Below are positions 35,011 through 42,530 of a stretch of 64,000 nt of DNA, piece by piece; position 1 is the stretch's first letter, and each line of letters begins with the position of its first letter. The DNA lies in assembly GCA_029262615.1 (NCBI GenBank), contig JAJCZD010000007.1, positions 1 through 64,000 of the forward strand, given 5' to 3'. A program made the position numbers and the translations under genes. Below the pieces are notes generated by a model. That model did not search any database. It was not told the origin of the DNA and saw only the letters and a program-made list of their open reading frames with translations. The DNA is from Candidatus Babelota bacterium. Lineage in GTDB: Bacteria > Babelota > Babeliae > Babelales > Vermiphilaceae.

Positions 35011-35964
35011 ATGAAAAAACAATTTCTAATTTTATCACTACTTATTTTTTCTCTTAATGCAATGGATGCACCAGATATTGAATCAAAAGAAACAATTCAA
35101 GAAGGCAGGGTGCCAACATTGCTTCAACTGTGTGTTCCGGCTGCAGCAAAACAAATACAAAAAGATGAAATACGAAAGCAATTTTTAAACGGTTCTCGAG
35201 CTCTGCCAGCTGAATTGGAAGTTGCTGTGGGACCTTTTATTATAAATATGCATTCAGTCATGATGGATATTCTTTCTTTAATATCGATTATTAACAAAAA
35301 AGATAGTACTAGCAATCAATTCCCAAATAAAGTAATTGGTCGAAGTATATATCAAAACAATGTTTCACCTGATAATTTGTTAACCATTACAAAAGGCTCT
35401 AAGCCAATTTGCTTTATTTTAAAAAATAAAGTTGGAGATACACAAGAATTTGCTCATGAATATGATGTTTCTCATACATGTTGGTCTCCGGATAATAGAA
35501 AGGTTGCTGTGTTAACTTGTAAAGGAAAAAGTTTTCCTTATCTTTGTATTTGGGACATTGCAAAAAAACATATCATAAAAAAACAATTCTGCCTTATAGA
35601 CCTTGGACTAGTTACCTATTTGAACTGGAGTAATGATGGTTGTATGCTTGAGGTGTGTGATGGTACGAACTGGGATACCTTTGATTTGTGTCAATTACTC
35701 AAGACTGAAAATTATTTTAATGGCTATTTTGAAGATAATGGTCAAGCAAAAGATTATTTAAAGCAGATATTATTATTAACGTGGATTCATGATACGAAAG
35801 AGTCTCGCTATTTTACTGGTTGGCGAAGTCTTGATATTTCTAAAGACAAAAAAAAGAAAGATATCTTTTCATTGTTGCCTCCGGCAATTCAACAAGTAAT
35901 GACTAAACAATATAGTGTCATTTCTGAAAGAGAACAAAAAGAACCAAACTGTTTAGCTAGTTAA
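35011..35964 (+). CDS. Secreted WD40-like protein 2
   Basis: Start set at ATG 35011, which gives signal peptide MKKQFLILSLLIFSLNA then MDAPDIE; the in-frame ATG at 34981 lies within the previous gene. At 317 residues it is paralogous to 33998-34996: the same N-terminal segment, WD40-like strands (TCWSPDNRKVAVLTCKG, LCIWDIAKKH, LNWSNDGCMLEV), and similar ends (ISxxEQxxxxCL). The signal peptide is nearly identical to that of the secreted phosphatase, suggesting recent copying of 5' ends. It is convergent with the kinase-ankyrin gene. Confidence 0.6.
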   Translation: MKKQFLILSLLIFSLNAMDAPDIESKETIQEGRVPTLLQLCVPAAAKQIQKDEIRKQFLNGSRALPAELEVAVGPFIINMHSVMMDILSLISIINKKDSTSNQFPNKVIGRSIYQNNVSPDNLLTITKGSKPICFILKNKVGDTQEFAHEYDVSHTCWSPDNRKVAVLTCKGKSFPYLCIWDIAKKHIIKKQFCLIDLGLVTYLNWSNDGCMLEVCDGTNWDTFDLCQLLKTENYFNGYFEDNGQAKDYLKQILLLTWIHDTKESRYFTGWRSLDISKDKKKKDIFSLLPPAIQQVMTKQYSVISEREQKEPNCLAS

Positions 35965-35980
35965 CAAAATGTTTTTTTAA

Positions 35981-37360
35981 TTACTGAGCACCAAATTGTT
36001 TTAATTTTGCAATTGCTTCTTTGCTTTTATTCAGCTTTGCTTTTGCAAGTGGCGTATTTCCTTTTTTATCTTTTGCATTCATATCGGCACCGGCCATAAT
36101 AAGTAATTCAATAACATGAGGTTTGTTGAACCATGCAGCCTCATGCAATGGGGTGTTGTTGTCATTATCTCGTGCCTTTACATCAGCACCTGCCAATAAT
36201 AGTGGGCGCACCAATATGGTTCCGGATGCAGCACGTTTGTGCAGATTAGTTTTGCCATCTCTTTTTACATTAATATCAGCATCATTTGCAAATGCTTCAA
36301 GAGTGGACCATTTTTCTTTCATCGTATCAAGAATTGGACCAATATATTTGCCATGACCTAATTCTTCTGATGCTTGTTTGAACCAATGGCTGTAGGTAAT
36401 TTTTTTGGTTAGCTTTTTAAAGATAGGAACAACATCTTTTTGTGAATAAGTGCTTAAAAAACCGGCAATAAAATTAGGGATAGTAAGTTCATACCATTTT
36501 TTTGCCGGAAAGCCTTTTAGGTTATGCGTCCATTTTAACACAAAGACAGATTTGAATAATAAAAAGTCAAGATCCTCTGAAATGCTAACAGGATTTTCAA
36601 GACCTTTTTTCATGCGTTCATTATCAATCAGTGCAATCTGATTATCCTTTGGATTGTAAAAAATATTACTTGCATGCAAATCACCCTGAATTATTGTTTT
36701 GCCTAGCGAGCCAAATTTTTTATAAAAGTTGGCCATTGATTTGCCAAGGTAAAAATATGCTTGCGCGACTATATTTTGAGTTGTTTTATCTTTCGGGTTT
36801 TGTTTTAGTTTTTTCATAAGTGAGCCTAAAGAGGTTCCTTGTGCTTGTGGCATAAGAGCAAGATAATGATTTTTTCCTTTATATTTATATCCTAAATAGG
36901 AAATTGGGAAAATAAATTGTGGAAACCCGTTTACACTCTTTGGATACACAAATGGTTGCAATCTTTGAGCGGTTGCTGCACGAACTAATCTTTTTATTTC
37001 TTCAGTTGGTGACGCACCGGTCTCCGGATCTTTTGCGATTTCTTTGAGAATGTATTTCATTTCCCTTTGTCCGGAAGTTGATTTGACCAAAAATAGCTGT
37101 TTTGTTGCCCATGGTGCACTCTTTAACTCTTCAGTTAATGGGGTTACCCACAAACAACCACTTCGAAATTCTCGAGGTAATATCCCTAGCACATAAGCTT
37201 TTTGCAAGTATTGAGCAACTGCTTGAGGTTTGGCAAAACTGCCATTTTCTTTAAGAGAAATGCCTTTTGGAGAGATGAATGATACATACTCCATACCAAG
37301 CATAAAGGCTGGTAACAGAGTAAAAATACTAGCTAGAGCTATTTTTTTGATTGATTTCAT
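35981..37360 (-). CDS. Secreted kinase-like (APH fold) protein with C-terminal ankyrin repeats
   Basis: A 459-residue protein with signal peptide MKSIKKIALASIFTLLPAFMLG then MEYVS. Residues about 80-300 look like an aminoglycoside-phosphotransferase/eukaryotic-like kinase fold: a possible ATP Lys in YILKEIAK (about 106), the catalytic loop QGDLHASN (225-232) and the metal-binding Asp in ALIDNERM (246). Residues about 355-455 are three ankyrin repeats (DGKTNLHKRAASG, NNTPLHEAAWFN, KGNTPLAKAKLN). Kinase and ankyrin domains behind a signal peptide suggest a secreted effector that phosphorylates a bound target. The usual HGD is QGD, which may reduce activity. It is transcribed towards the WD40-like genes. 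Confidence 0.7.
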   Translation of the reverse strand: MKSIKKIALASIFTLLPAFMLGMEYVSFISPKGISLKENGSFAKPQAVAQYLQKAYVLGILPREFRSGCLWVTPLTEELKSAPWATKQLFLVKSTSGQREMKYILKEIAKDPETGASPTEEIKRLVRAATAQRLQPFVYPKSVNGFPQFIFPISYLGYKYKGKNHYLALMPQAQGTSLGSLMKKLKQNPKDKTTQNIVAQAYFYLGKSMANFYKKFGSLGKTIIQGDLHASNIFYNPKDNQIALIDNERMKKGLENPVSISEDLDFLLFKSVFVLKWTHNLKGFPAKKWYELTIPNFIAGFLSTYSQKDVVPIFKKLTKKITYSHWFKQASEELGHGKYIGPILDTMKEKWSTLEAFANDADINVKRDGKTNLHKRAASGTILVRPLLLAGADVKARDNDNNTPLHEAAWFNKPHVIELLIMAGADMNAKDKKGNTPLAKAKLNKSKEAIAKLKQFGAQ

Positions 37361-37520
37361 AATTATAATCCTTATTTATACTTATCCTACCTTATCTTAT
37401 TACAAATTGCAATATTAGCAATAATCAGAATATCTCTTGTAGAGGCTTAAAAGTTGCACTTTTGTCCAACTTGAAAGATACTAAAGAAGATTTAATTTTG
37501 AATTTTACTAGGCAAATGTA

Positions 37521-38585
37521 ATGAAAGATTTATTACTACATCTTTTTTTAATTGATGGCGTTGGCCCAGCAATAATAGAAATTTTATTGCAAAAAAAAGA
37601 ATCGCTCAAAGATTTATATTCTTTTTCTGCTTCGGCTATTAGTATGCATTTTGGTTTGACGCCGGCAGCAGCGCAGAAAATTGTTATCGGTTTAAAAGAT
37701 GCACATAAGCTTGAGCAAGAGTTGTGGTTGATCGAAAAAAATAAAATTCAGTATTTTTCTTTATTAGATGAAGGCTATCCAGAATTGTTAAAGCATATTC
37801 ATCGGCCACCAACAATTTTGTATGTAAAAGGGCAATTGACTCAAGAAAAATCGATCGCCATTATTGGGGCGCGAAAAGCAAATTTTTATGGGCAAAAAGT
37901 TATTGCAACATTAGTGCCTGATTTGGTTGGTAATGGGTGGACTATTGTTTCTGGTGGTGCAATTGGTGCCGATACAATGGCGCACAAAGAAACGTTAAAA
38001 AATGATGGTAAAACAGTTGCCATTATTGGTGCCGGCCTCTTGCAATTATACCCAGCATCAAATAGGCGTTTGTTTGCACAAATAATTGATACCGGTGGCG
38101 CAGTGGTTAGTTCGTTTCCATTGCTATCAAGTGCACAAGTAGGAAATTTCCCAGCGCGCAATCGCATTATTGCCGGTATGGCAAAAGGAGTGGTGGTAGT
38201 GCAAGCGGCACATAAAAGTGGTGCAAAAATTACTGCAGAGTTTGCACTCGAGCAAGGCAAAGAAGTTTTTGCAGTGCCCGGCTCAATCGAGGATGAGTTA
38301 TCGGTCGGTTGCCATGATTTGATTGGCCAAGGAGCAAAATTAGTGCAAAGTGCAAAAGATATTTTGCAGGAGTTTGGTGAGGTTCCAATTAATAAAAATA
38401 TAAAAGAAGATAAATTAGCAGAACCATTTAAAACTATTGTACAACTATGCGCACAACCATGCAGCGTTGATTTTTTAATAGCCCAAACTCAGATCAATCT
38501 TTTTCAAATGCAACAATTATTATTTGATTTGCAACTCGAGGGCAAACTAACGCAAAATTTAGCTGGCCAATGGGAGAGGTGCTAA
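37521..38585 (+). CDS. dprA: DNA processing protein DprA
   Basis: DprA protects incoming single-stranded DNA and loads RecA during natural transformation. The Rossmann core is clear: IAIIGARKANFYG, then IVSGGAIGADTMAH, AIIGAGLLQLYPASN, FPARNRIIAGMAKGVVVVQA and SGAKITAEFALEQGKEVFAVPG. A helix-hairpin-helix-like N-terminus (LIDGVGPAIIEILLQKK) and a C-terminal winged-helix-like part complete the usual domain set. At 354 residues it is normal. The last 10 codons fall in the left copy of a 34-bp direct repeat. No other competence gene is in the window. Confidence 0.95.
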   Translation: MKDLLLHLFLIDGVGPAIIEILLQKKESLKDLYSFSASAISMHFGLTPAAAQKIVIGLKDAHKLEQELWLIEKNKIQYFSLLDEGYPELLKHIHRPPTILYVKGQLTQEKSIAIIGARKANFYGQKVIATLVPDLVGNGWTIVSGGAIGADTMAHKETLKNDGKTVAIIGAGLLQLYPASNRRLFAQIIDTGGAVVSSFPLLSSAQVGNFPARNRIIAGMAKGVVVVQAAHKSGAKITAEFALEQGKEVFAVPGSIEDELSVGCHDLIGQGAKLVQSAKDILQEFGEVPINKNIKEDKLAEPFKTIVQLCAQPCSVDFLIAQTQINLFQMQQLLFDLQLEGKLTQNLAGQWERC

Positions 38586-38587
38586 AC
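38554..38587. repeat. 34-bp direct repeat, left copy
   Basis: Matches 39216-39249 at 32 of 34 positions; both begin AAAATTTAGCTGGCCA. It contains the dprA stop on the plus strand and, on the minus strand, still reads LAPLPLAS-stop, the end of the nuclease gene found at the right copy. The two copies bracket the toxin-antitoxin genes. Confidence 0.9.
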
Positions 38588-38920
38588 TAATGCTAACGTA
38601 ATTTTAAGAGCTTTATCGACGGCAAGAATTGTTTTTAGGTTGCATGTATTTATTTTTTTACCAAGACGTTTTTTATCAATTGCACGAATTTGGTCCAGTA
38701 ATACTTTTCCCTTTTTTCCAGAAAGATCTAGTGCTACTTCAAATGGGTATATTTTTTTTGCATTACTTGTAATTGGTGCAATAATAACTCGACTTGAAAA
38801 TTGATTTGCAATATCATTTGACACTACCAGGCCTGGACGAGTTTTCTTTATTTCGGATCCAATTGTTGGATCTAGATTCACCCAATAAATTTCTCCACGT
38901 TGCGGGTAACTTATTCCCAT
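38582..38920 (-). CDS. mazF: MazF/PemK-family toxin (endoribonuclease)
   Basis: A 112-residue CcdB/PemK-fold toxin that probably cuts mRNA. Family landmarks: RGEIYWVNLDPTIGSEIKKTRPGLVVSND (N-terminal strands with the catalytic Arg region), then RVIIAPITSN, GKVLLDQIRAIDKKRL and a C-terminal helix. Its start overlaps the antitoxin end by 10 nt, as in translationally coupled TA pairs, and its stop overlaps that of dprA inside the left direct repeat. Intact, so probably functional. Confidence 0.92.
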   Translation of the reverse strand: MGISYPQRGEIYWVNLDPTIGSEIKKTRPGLVVSNDIANQFSSRVIIAPITSNAKKIYPFEVALDLSGKKGKVLLDQIRAIDKKRLGKKINTCNLKTILAVDKALKITLALV

Positions 38921-39138
38921 TCTTCAGTATCCAAGCTAGACCATTCTTGAATGGTTTTTGTTCTATCGGGGTCTTTTTCTGCTTCAGTGTAAGCTAGCTT
39001 CAATCGCTCCAACTTTTTTTGCAAAGCATGATAAATTGCTTGCTCAACAAACATACTCATTTTTCTACGCTCAATTAATGATTGCAAGAGTTTATGAGTT
39101 TCAGGTGGAATCGAGAAAGTTACATTTATTTTTTTCAT
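38911..39138 (-). CDS. Ribbon-helix-helix antitoxin
   Basis: A 75-residue antitoxin partner of MazF. The N-terminal INVTFSIPPETHKLLQSLIERRKMSMFVEQAIYHAL fits a ribbon-helix-helix DNA-binding domain: a beta strand followed by two helices. The acidic C-terminus (DPDRTKTIQEWSSLDTEEWE) is the expected toxin-binding tail. Start at ATG 39138, 8 nt after AAGGAG; the in-frame ATG at 39171 lacks a ribosome site. It precedes and overlaps mazF, and such antitoxins normally repress their own promoter, which would lie between here and 39215. Confidence 0.85.
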   Translation of the reverse strand: MKKINVTFSIPPETHKLLQSLIERRKMSMFVEQAIYHALQKKLERLKLAYTEAEKDPDRTKTIQEWSSLDTEEWE

Positions 39139-39215
39139 ATAAGTTTGCTCCTTCATATAATTTTGCTTCATTAGTAATTATTTTAACAATATCTATTGTT
39201 TATTGTCAACATAAT

Positions 39216-39249
39216 AAAATTTAGCTGGCCAGTGGGAGCGGTGCTAAAC
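39216..39249. repeat. 34-bp direct repeat, right copy
   Basis: Partner of 38554-38587 with two mismatches. It contains the stop of the secreted nuclease gene (TAA at 39221-39223, minus strand). On the plus strand it reads like the end of dprA. Confidence 0.9.
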
Positions 39250-39679
39250 GCACAAGTTCACTCCAATTAGGTTTGGTACCTCCATCATACGCAACGGCCA
39301 ACCCACGATCAATAAGCTCTTGGCCCAAATCAGCTCCGTCAACCCATACCTGTGCAACAATCCTGAAATATTTGCCGCGAAGCAGATTAACCAGTTCAAT
39401 TATTTGAGCATTAAATAATCGATTCCTAACATAATCTCTTGCCTGGTAGGCGAGTTCTTTTATCAAAGGGTCTTTATCGCGCAGCTCTGGTGTATCTATG
39501 CCAAACAGCCGAATTCCGATGTTTTGGCCCACAATAGGCGGCAGGGTTGCTATATTTGCTCTGAAAGTATCCCCGTCATAGACAGAAATCACCTCCGAGA
39601 CTCTCACGTTGCCATAAGTTTTGGCTGCATTAAGGGAGATAACTGATAAAAGTAATGATATGATTAGGATTTTTTTCAT
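39221..39679 (-). CDS. Secreted thermonuclease (SNase-like)
   Basis: A 152-residue nuclease with signal peptide MKKILIISLLLSVISLNA. The staphylococcal nuclease fold is visible: VISVYDGDTFRANI (D36, D38 and T39 in the calcium region), GIRLFGIDTPELRD (catalytic Arg and Glu region), AYQARDYVRNRL, and VDGADLGQELIDRGLAVAY. It probably degrades DNA or RNA outside the cytoplasm, which would supply nucleotides. Start at ATG 39679 behind GAGG. Its stop lies in the right direct repeat, and in the ancestral order it would have overlapped the dprA end. Confidence 0.85.
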   Translation of the reverse strand: MKKILIISLLLSVISLNAAKTYGNVRVSEVISVYDGDTFRANIATLPPIVGQNIGIRLFGIDTPELRDKDPLIKELAYQARDYVRNRLFNAQIIELVNLLRGKYFRIVAQVWVDGADLGQELIDRGLAVAYDGGTKPNWSELVRLAPLPLAS

Positions 39680-39744
39680 AGATTTTCCTCTTTTTTCTTC
39701 AACTATCCGATACATTCGGCCTTTTCTTGGTTAACTCCAGACAC

Positions 39745-39800
39745 TTAGAGCGAAATAGAAGGCTCCGAGCATCCTGAGCGAGCGTGGCGGAGTCGAAGGG
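39745..39800. repeat. GC-rich palindromic intergenic element
   Basis: A GC-rich block in AT-rich DNA with imperfect inverted arms GGCTCCG and CGGAGTC around GAGCGAGCG. It belongs with the elements at 4221-4317 and 15232-15262 by composition and placement, not by strong identity. It lies between the SNase gene and rpmF. Confidence 0.4.
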
Positions 39801-39896
39801 CGTTTTGAAAATTTTGCCTTTTTAGCAAAAATAGGGTAAAATAAAACAAAATAAGAAGCAAATTAGTTTCAATATGTAAATTTCCAGGATAATACG

Positions 39897-40157
39897 ATGC
39901 CAGTACCAAAACGGAAACGCTCCCGTGCCCGCCGGGATTCGCGTTTTGCAAATAAGGGTTTAAAACCTCAAACATTTACAAAGTGCCCAAATTGTACAGA
40001 ATTTATTTTGCCTCACCAGGCTTGCAAATCATGTGGTCATTATAAAGGTGCTAAAGTAATTCGTACTAAATCTGATCGTGCTTTATTGCGTTCTGAAGCA
40101 AAGAAAATTCAAGAAGCAAAAAAGCCAAAAGAAGAAGCACAAACTGAACAAAAGTAA
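39897..40157 (+). CDS. rpmF: Ribosomal protein bL32
   Basis: bL32 of the large ribosomal subunit. The typical basic start MPVPKRKRSRARRDSR is followed by a zinc site C30-PN-C33 ... C43-KS-C46, so this is the C+ (zinc-binding) form. At 86 residues it is longer than the usual 57-60; the extra part is a lysine/glutamate-rich tail. It sits directly before plsX, the arrangement found in most bacteria. Confidence 0.95.
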   Translation: MPVPKRKRSRARRDSRFANKGLKPQTFTKCPNCTEFILPHQACKSCGHYKGAKVIRTKSDRALLRSEAKKIQEAKKPKEEAQTEQK

Positions 40158-40160
40158 AAT

Positions 40161-41222
40161 TTGAAAATTGGGACGCCAATGATCGCTCTTGATGCAATGG
40201 GTGGTGATCAAGCACCGCATACTACGGTGCAAGGAGCTATACAAGCAGCACGCCTTGGTGTACCAATTTGTTTGTTTGGTAACGAAAAAAAAATAATTCC
40301 ATTACTGTTTTCATATGATAAAAAGTGGGAGAAACTCCCACTTTCTTTTGTTCATTGCTCTGATACTATTGGCATGGCAGATGAACCGGTAAAGGCTATC
40401 AAGCAAAAGAATTCTTCACTTATCATGGCAATGCAATCAGTAGCAGATAATACTACCTCAGCATTTGTTTCTGCTGGCAACTCTGGTTCTATATTGGTTG
40501 CAGCAACGTTTATAGTAAAACGAATTGGTGGCATAAAGCGGCCGGCAATTGGTTCATTTTTACCAACCTATTCGGGTTCTGTTTTTTGTTTAGATCTTGG
40601 AGCTAATACAGATTGTAAGCCTGAGTTTATTGAGCAATTTGCACTGATGGGACATCTATTTGTCAAGATGATAAAAAAAATAGACAAGCCTCGCATTGGA
40701 TTACTTTCCAACGGACATGAGCCGTATAAAGGTTCACAGTTGATCAAAGAAGTATATAAGCGGCTTGATCAAAGCAACCTTAATTTTGTTGGTAATGTTG
40801 AGGCACGTGATGTTTTTGTGGGCAATGCTGATGTGCTCGTACATGATGGTTTTTCAGGAAATATTATGCTCAAGACGATGCAAGCAACCACAAAGGCAGT
40901 CTCCTTTTGGTTAAAAAAATACAGTTCGTGGTGGCAAAAATTGATTCTTTGTTTTTCTCCACTTGAAGCATTGAAAAAAAAGGTTGATTATTCCCGCTCT
41001 GGCGGCGCGCTGTTATTAGGTGTCAACAAACCAGTAATAATTGCACACGGGTGTTCTAATGCAACTGCCATTAAGAATGCATTGTTATATACTCATCGAT
41101 TAGTTCAGCAAAAAACGATTGAAAATTTTGCAAAACAATTACAAGAAAACGTACATCATCACTTCTTTCCCTTTTCTGCAATCTCCAAGAAAGTTAAAGA
41201 TTTATTGCATTTGCGCAAGTAA
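40161..41222 (+). CDS. plsX: Phosphate acyltransferase PlsX
   Basis: PlsX makes acyl-phosphate from acyl-ACP, feeding PlsY in phospholipid synthesis. Signatures: IALDAMGGDQAPHTTVQGA at the start, then MADEPVKAIKQKNSS, FVSAGNSGSIL, LDLGANTDCKPE, NFVGNVEARD and DGFSGNIMLKT. It starts with TTG at 40161, 3 nt after rpmF; ATG 40179 would give MIALDAMGGD and is a fair alternative. At 353 residues it is normal. The usual downstream fabH-fabD-fabG are not here; a fabD-like gene and acpP occur 3.5 kb away. Its end overlaps the convergent gene by 21 nt. Confidence 0.93.
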   Translation: MKIGTPMIALDAMGGDQAPHTTVQGAIQAARLGVPICLFGNEKKIIPLLFSYDKKWEKLPLSFVHCSDTIGMADEPVKAIKQKNSSLIMAMQSVADNTTSAFVSAGNSGSILVAATFIVKRIGGIKRPAIGSFLPTYSGSVFCLDLGANTDCKPEFIEQFALMGHLFVKMIKKIDKPRIGLLSNGHEPYKGSQLIKEVYKRLDQSNLNFVGNVEARDVFVGNADVLVHDGFSGNIMLKTMQATTKAVSFWLKKYSSWWQKLILCFSPLEALKKKVDYSRSGGALLLGVNKPVIIAHGCSNATAIKNALLYTHRLVQQKTIENFAKQLQENVHHHFFPFSAISKKVKDLLHLRK

Positions 41223-42254
41223 CTTCTTTGCTGGGTCAAACTCAGAATCTTTTATGAGCACATAATTTAGAAAGTTTTTTACTTGGTCAGGTTTATTAAG
41301 TCCTTTACAGACTTCTGCTAAATAATAATATATACGCCAATGACCAAAACCATTTAATAAAGATTTGTTAAGACTGTTGTATGCTTTTGGATATTCTTTT
41401 TTGTGCAAATAAATAAGGCCATTCCAAAAATTATAGTAGATGCCAGCCCATTGCCGGCGCCAAGAGGTTAGTGATTCTATAGCAGGCTGTTCATTGTTTT
41501 TATCTTGCGCTATTATTTGTTCTGCGTGCATAACCGCCTCAAGAGAAATATTCTCATCATTATCAAAGCAACGGCTTGTTAGGCAGGCTTGCATGAAATC
41601 TGAAGGTCTTACATCGTAGGTGTCCGGCCAGGCGAGCAGCAGATCACCAAATTGAGTTATTATATAGGTGGGGTCAATTTCAAGAATTTTTTCTTTGACT
41701 TGGGTAATGGTTGGAAAGCCATATCCTTCCGAATCGGATTCTAAATCTTTGCAACCCTGAAAACAGCACACATCATCAACAAGGATGATTCCCTCTTTTT
41801 GACCTGATTGTTTAATCATGTCTAACTCTTCTAAAATAGGAGTCATTTTTTCGCCCCGAACACCTCCACCACAACCGTGGCTATCAAGCCAAAAAAGAAC
41901 CCGATCATTCTTAAAAAGGGGTAAAATAACTTGCAGGACCGTTGGTGAATCACCCAAATGCACCCGTACATTTTTATGTGGGCCGAATCGATGCACTGCT
42001 CGCTCATATAAGGATTTGCTTAATTCAATAGTATGGACTTTACCAAAAAATTGCCTTACAGCCTCTGTTGTTTCACCATAAAAAGTTCCCGTTTCAATAA
42101 ACGTATCAACCTCAAAAAGATGTATCATTTTCTGCAAAAAAGTAGTGGATAACGATGAGACTGTTTTTTTTGCGTTGGTTAATAATAACGTTTTCTTGGT
42201 AGCGGTAATGAGCGGTATAGTTATGAACGACAGCAAAAGTACTAATTTTTTCAT
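41202..42254 (-). CDS. Secreted methyltransferase-like protein with TPR end
   Basis: A 350-residue protein starting at ATG 42254 (the frame extends upstream without a ribosome site). The signal peptide is MKKLVLLLSFITIPLITA. Residues about 40-200 resemble a class I SAM-dependent methyltransferase: FIETGTFYGETTEAV (motif I), VHTIELSKSLYERA (motif II), VRVHLGDSPTVL and VLFWLDSHGCGG. The C-terminal 90 residues look like TPR helices (WNGLIYLHKKEYPKAYNSLNKSLLNGFG). A SAM-dependent enzyme outside the cytoplasm is odd unless it works inside a host cell where SAM is available. The substrate is unknown. Confidence 0.6.
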   Translation of the reverse strand: MKKLVLLLSFITIPLITATKKTLLLTNAKKTVSSLSTTFLQKMIHLFEVDTFIETGTFYGETTEAVRQFFGKVHTIELSKSLYERAVHRFGPHKNVRVHLGDSPTVLQVILPLFKNDRVLFWLDSHGCGGGVRGEKMTPILEELDMIKQSGQKEGIILVDDVCCFQGCKDLESDSEGYGFPTITQVKEKILEIDPTYIITQFGDLLLAWPDTYDVRPSDFMQACLTSRCFDNDENISLEAVMHAEQIIAQDKNNEQPAIESLTSWRRQWAGIYYNFWNGLIYLHKKEYPKAYNSLNKSLLNGFGHWRIYYYLAEVCKGLNKPDQVKNFLNYVLIKDSEFDPAKKLLAQMQ

Positions 42255-42415
42255 TATCGAGTCCTTCCTTTGAATTTTCAAGCAGCATACCATATGCCAT
42301 CCAAAAACGAAATTACAGATTCTGGCCCCAAATAATTTCATATAGAAACAAAATGGTTACAAATAGAATATTTTAGGCCAAAATGTCATAAAAATGATGA
42401 ATTAATTCAAAATTG

Positions 42416-42424
42416 TGATATAAT
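42416..42424 (+). promoter_or_regulatory. Extended -10 promoter of the TPR-gltX-fabD-acpP operon
   Basis: TGATATAAT (TGn plus TATAAT at 42419-42424). The -35 region is poor. Transcription starting about 7 nt later would give a 5' leader of about 100 nt. Confidence 0.55.
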
Positions 42425-42432
42425 TTAAAGAC

Positions 42433-42523
42433 AGATAAGTTTGGTTGATCAGAAACAATCTTTATCTTTTTGTGCAACTGTGGTACGTTTTCCCTACATT
42501 TTAGGTAAGTTTTCTGATCGGAG
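42433..42523 (+). promoter_or_regulatory. Structured leader that may hide the ribosome site
   Basis: GATCAGAAA at 42447-42455 is complementary over 9 bases to TTTCTGATC at 42511-42519, which directly abuts the GGAG ribosome site (42520-42523). A competing stem AGATAA (42433-42438) with TTATCT (42462-42467) would place the first arm in a loop. The two foldings could compete and so control translation. This is inferred from base pairing by eye; no known riboswitch class is recognised. Confidence 0.4.
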
Positions 42524-42530
42524 ATAATTC

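Noticed and set aside
38554-39249. Insertion sequence for the toxin-antitoxin block
   Set aside because: No transposase and no terminal inverted repeats; the direct repeat is longer than usual target duplications.
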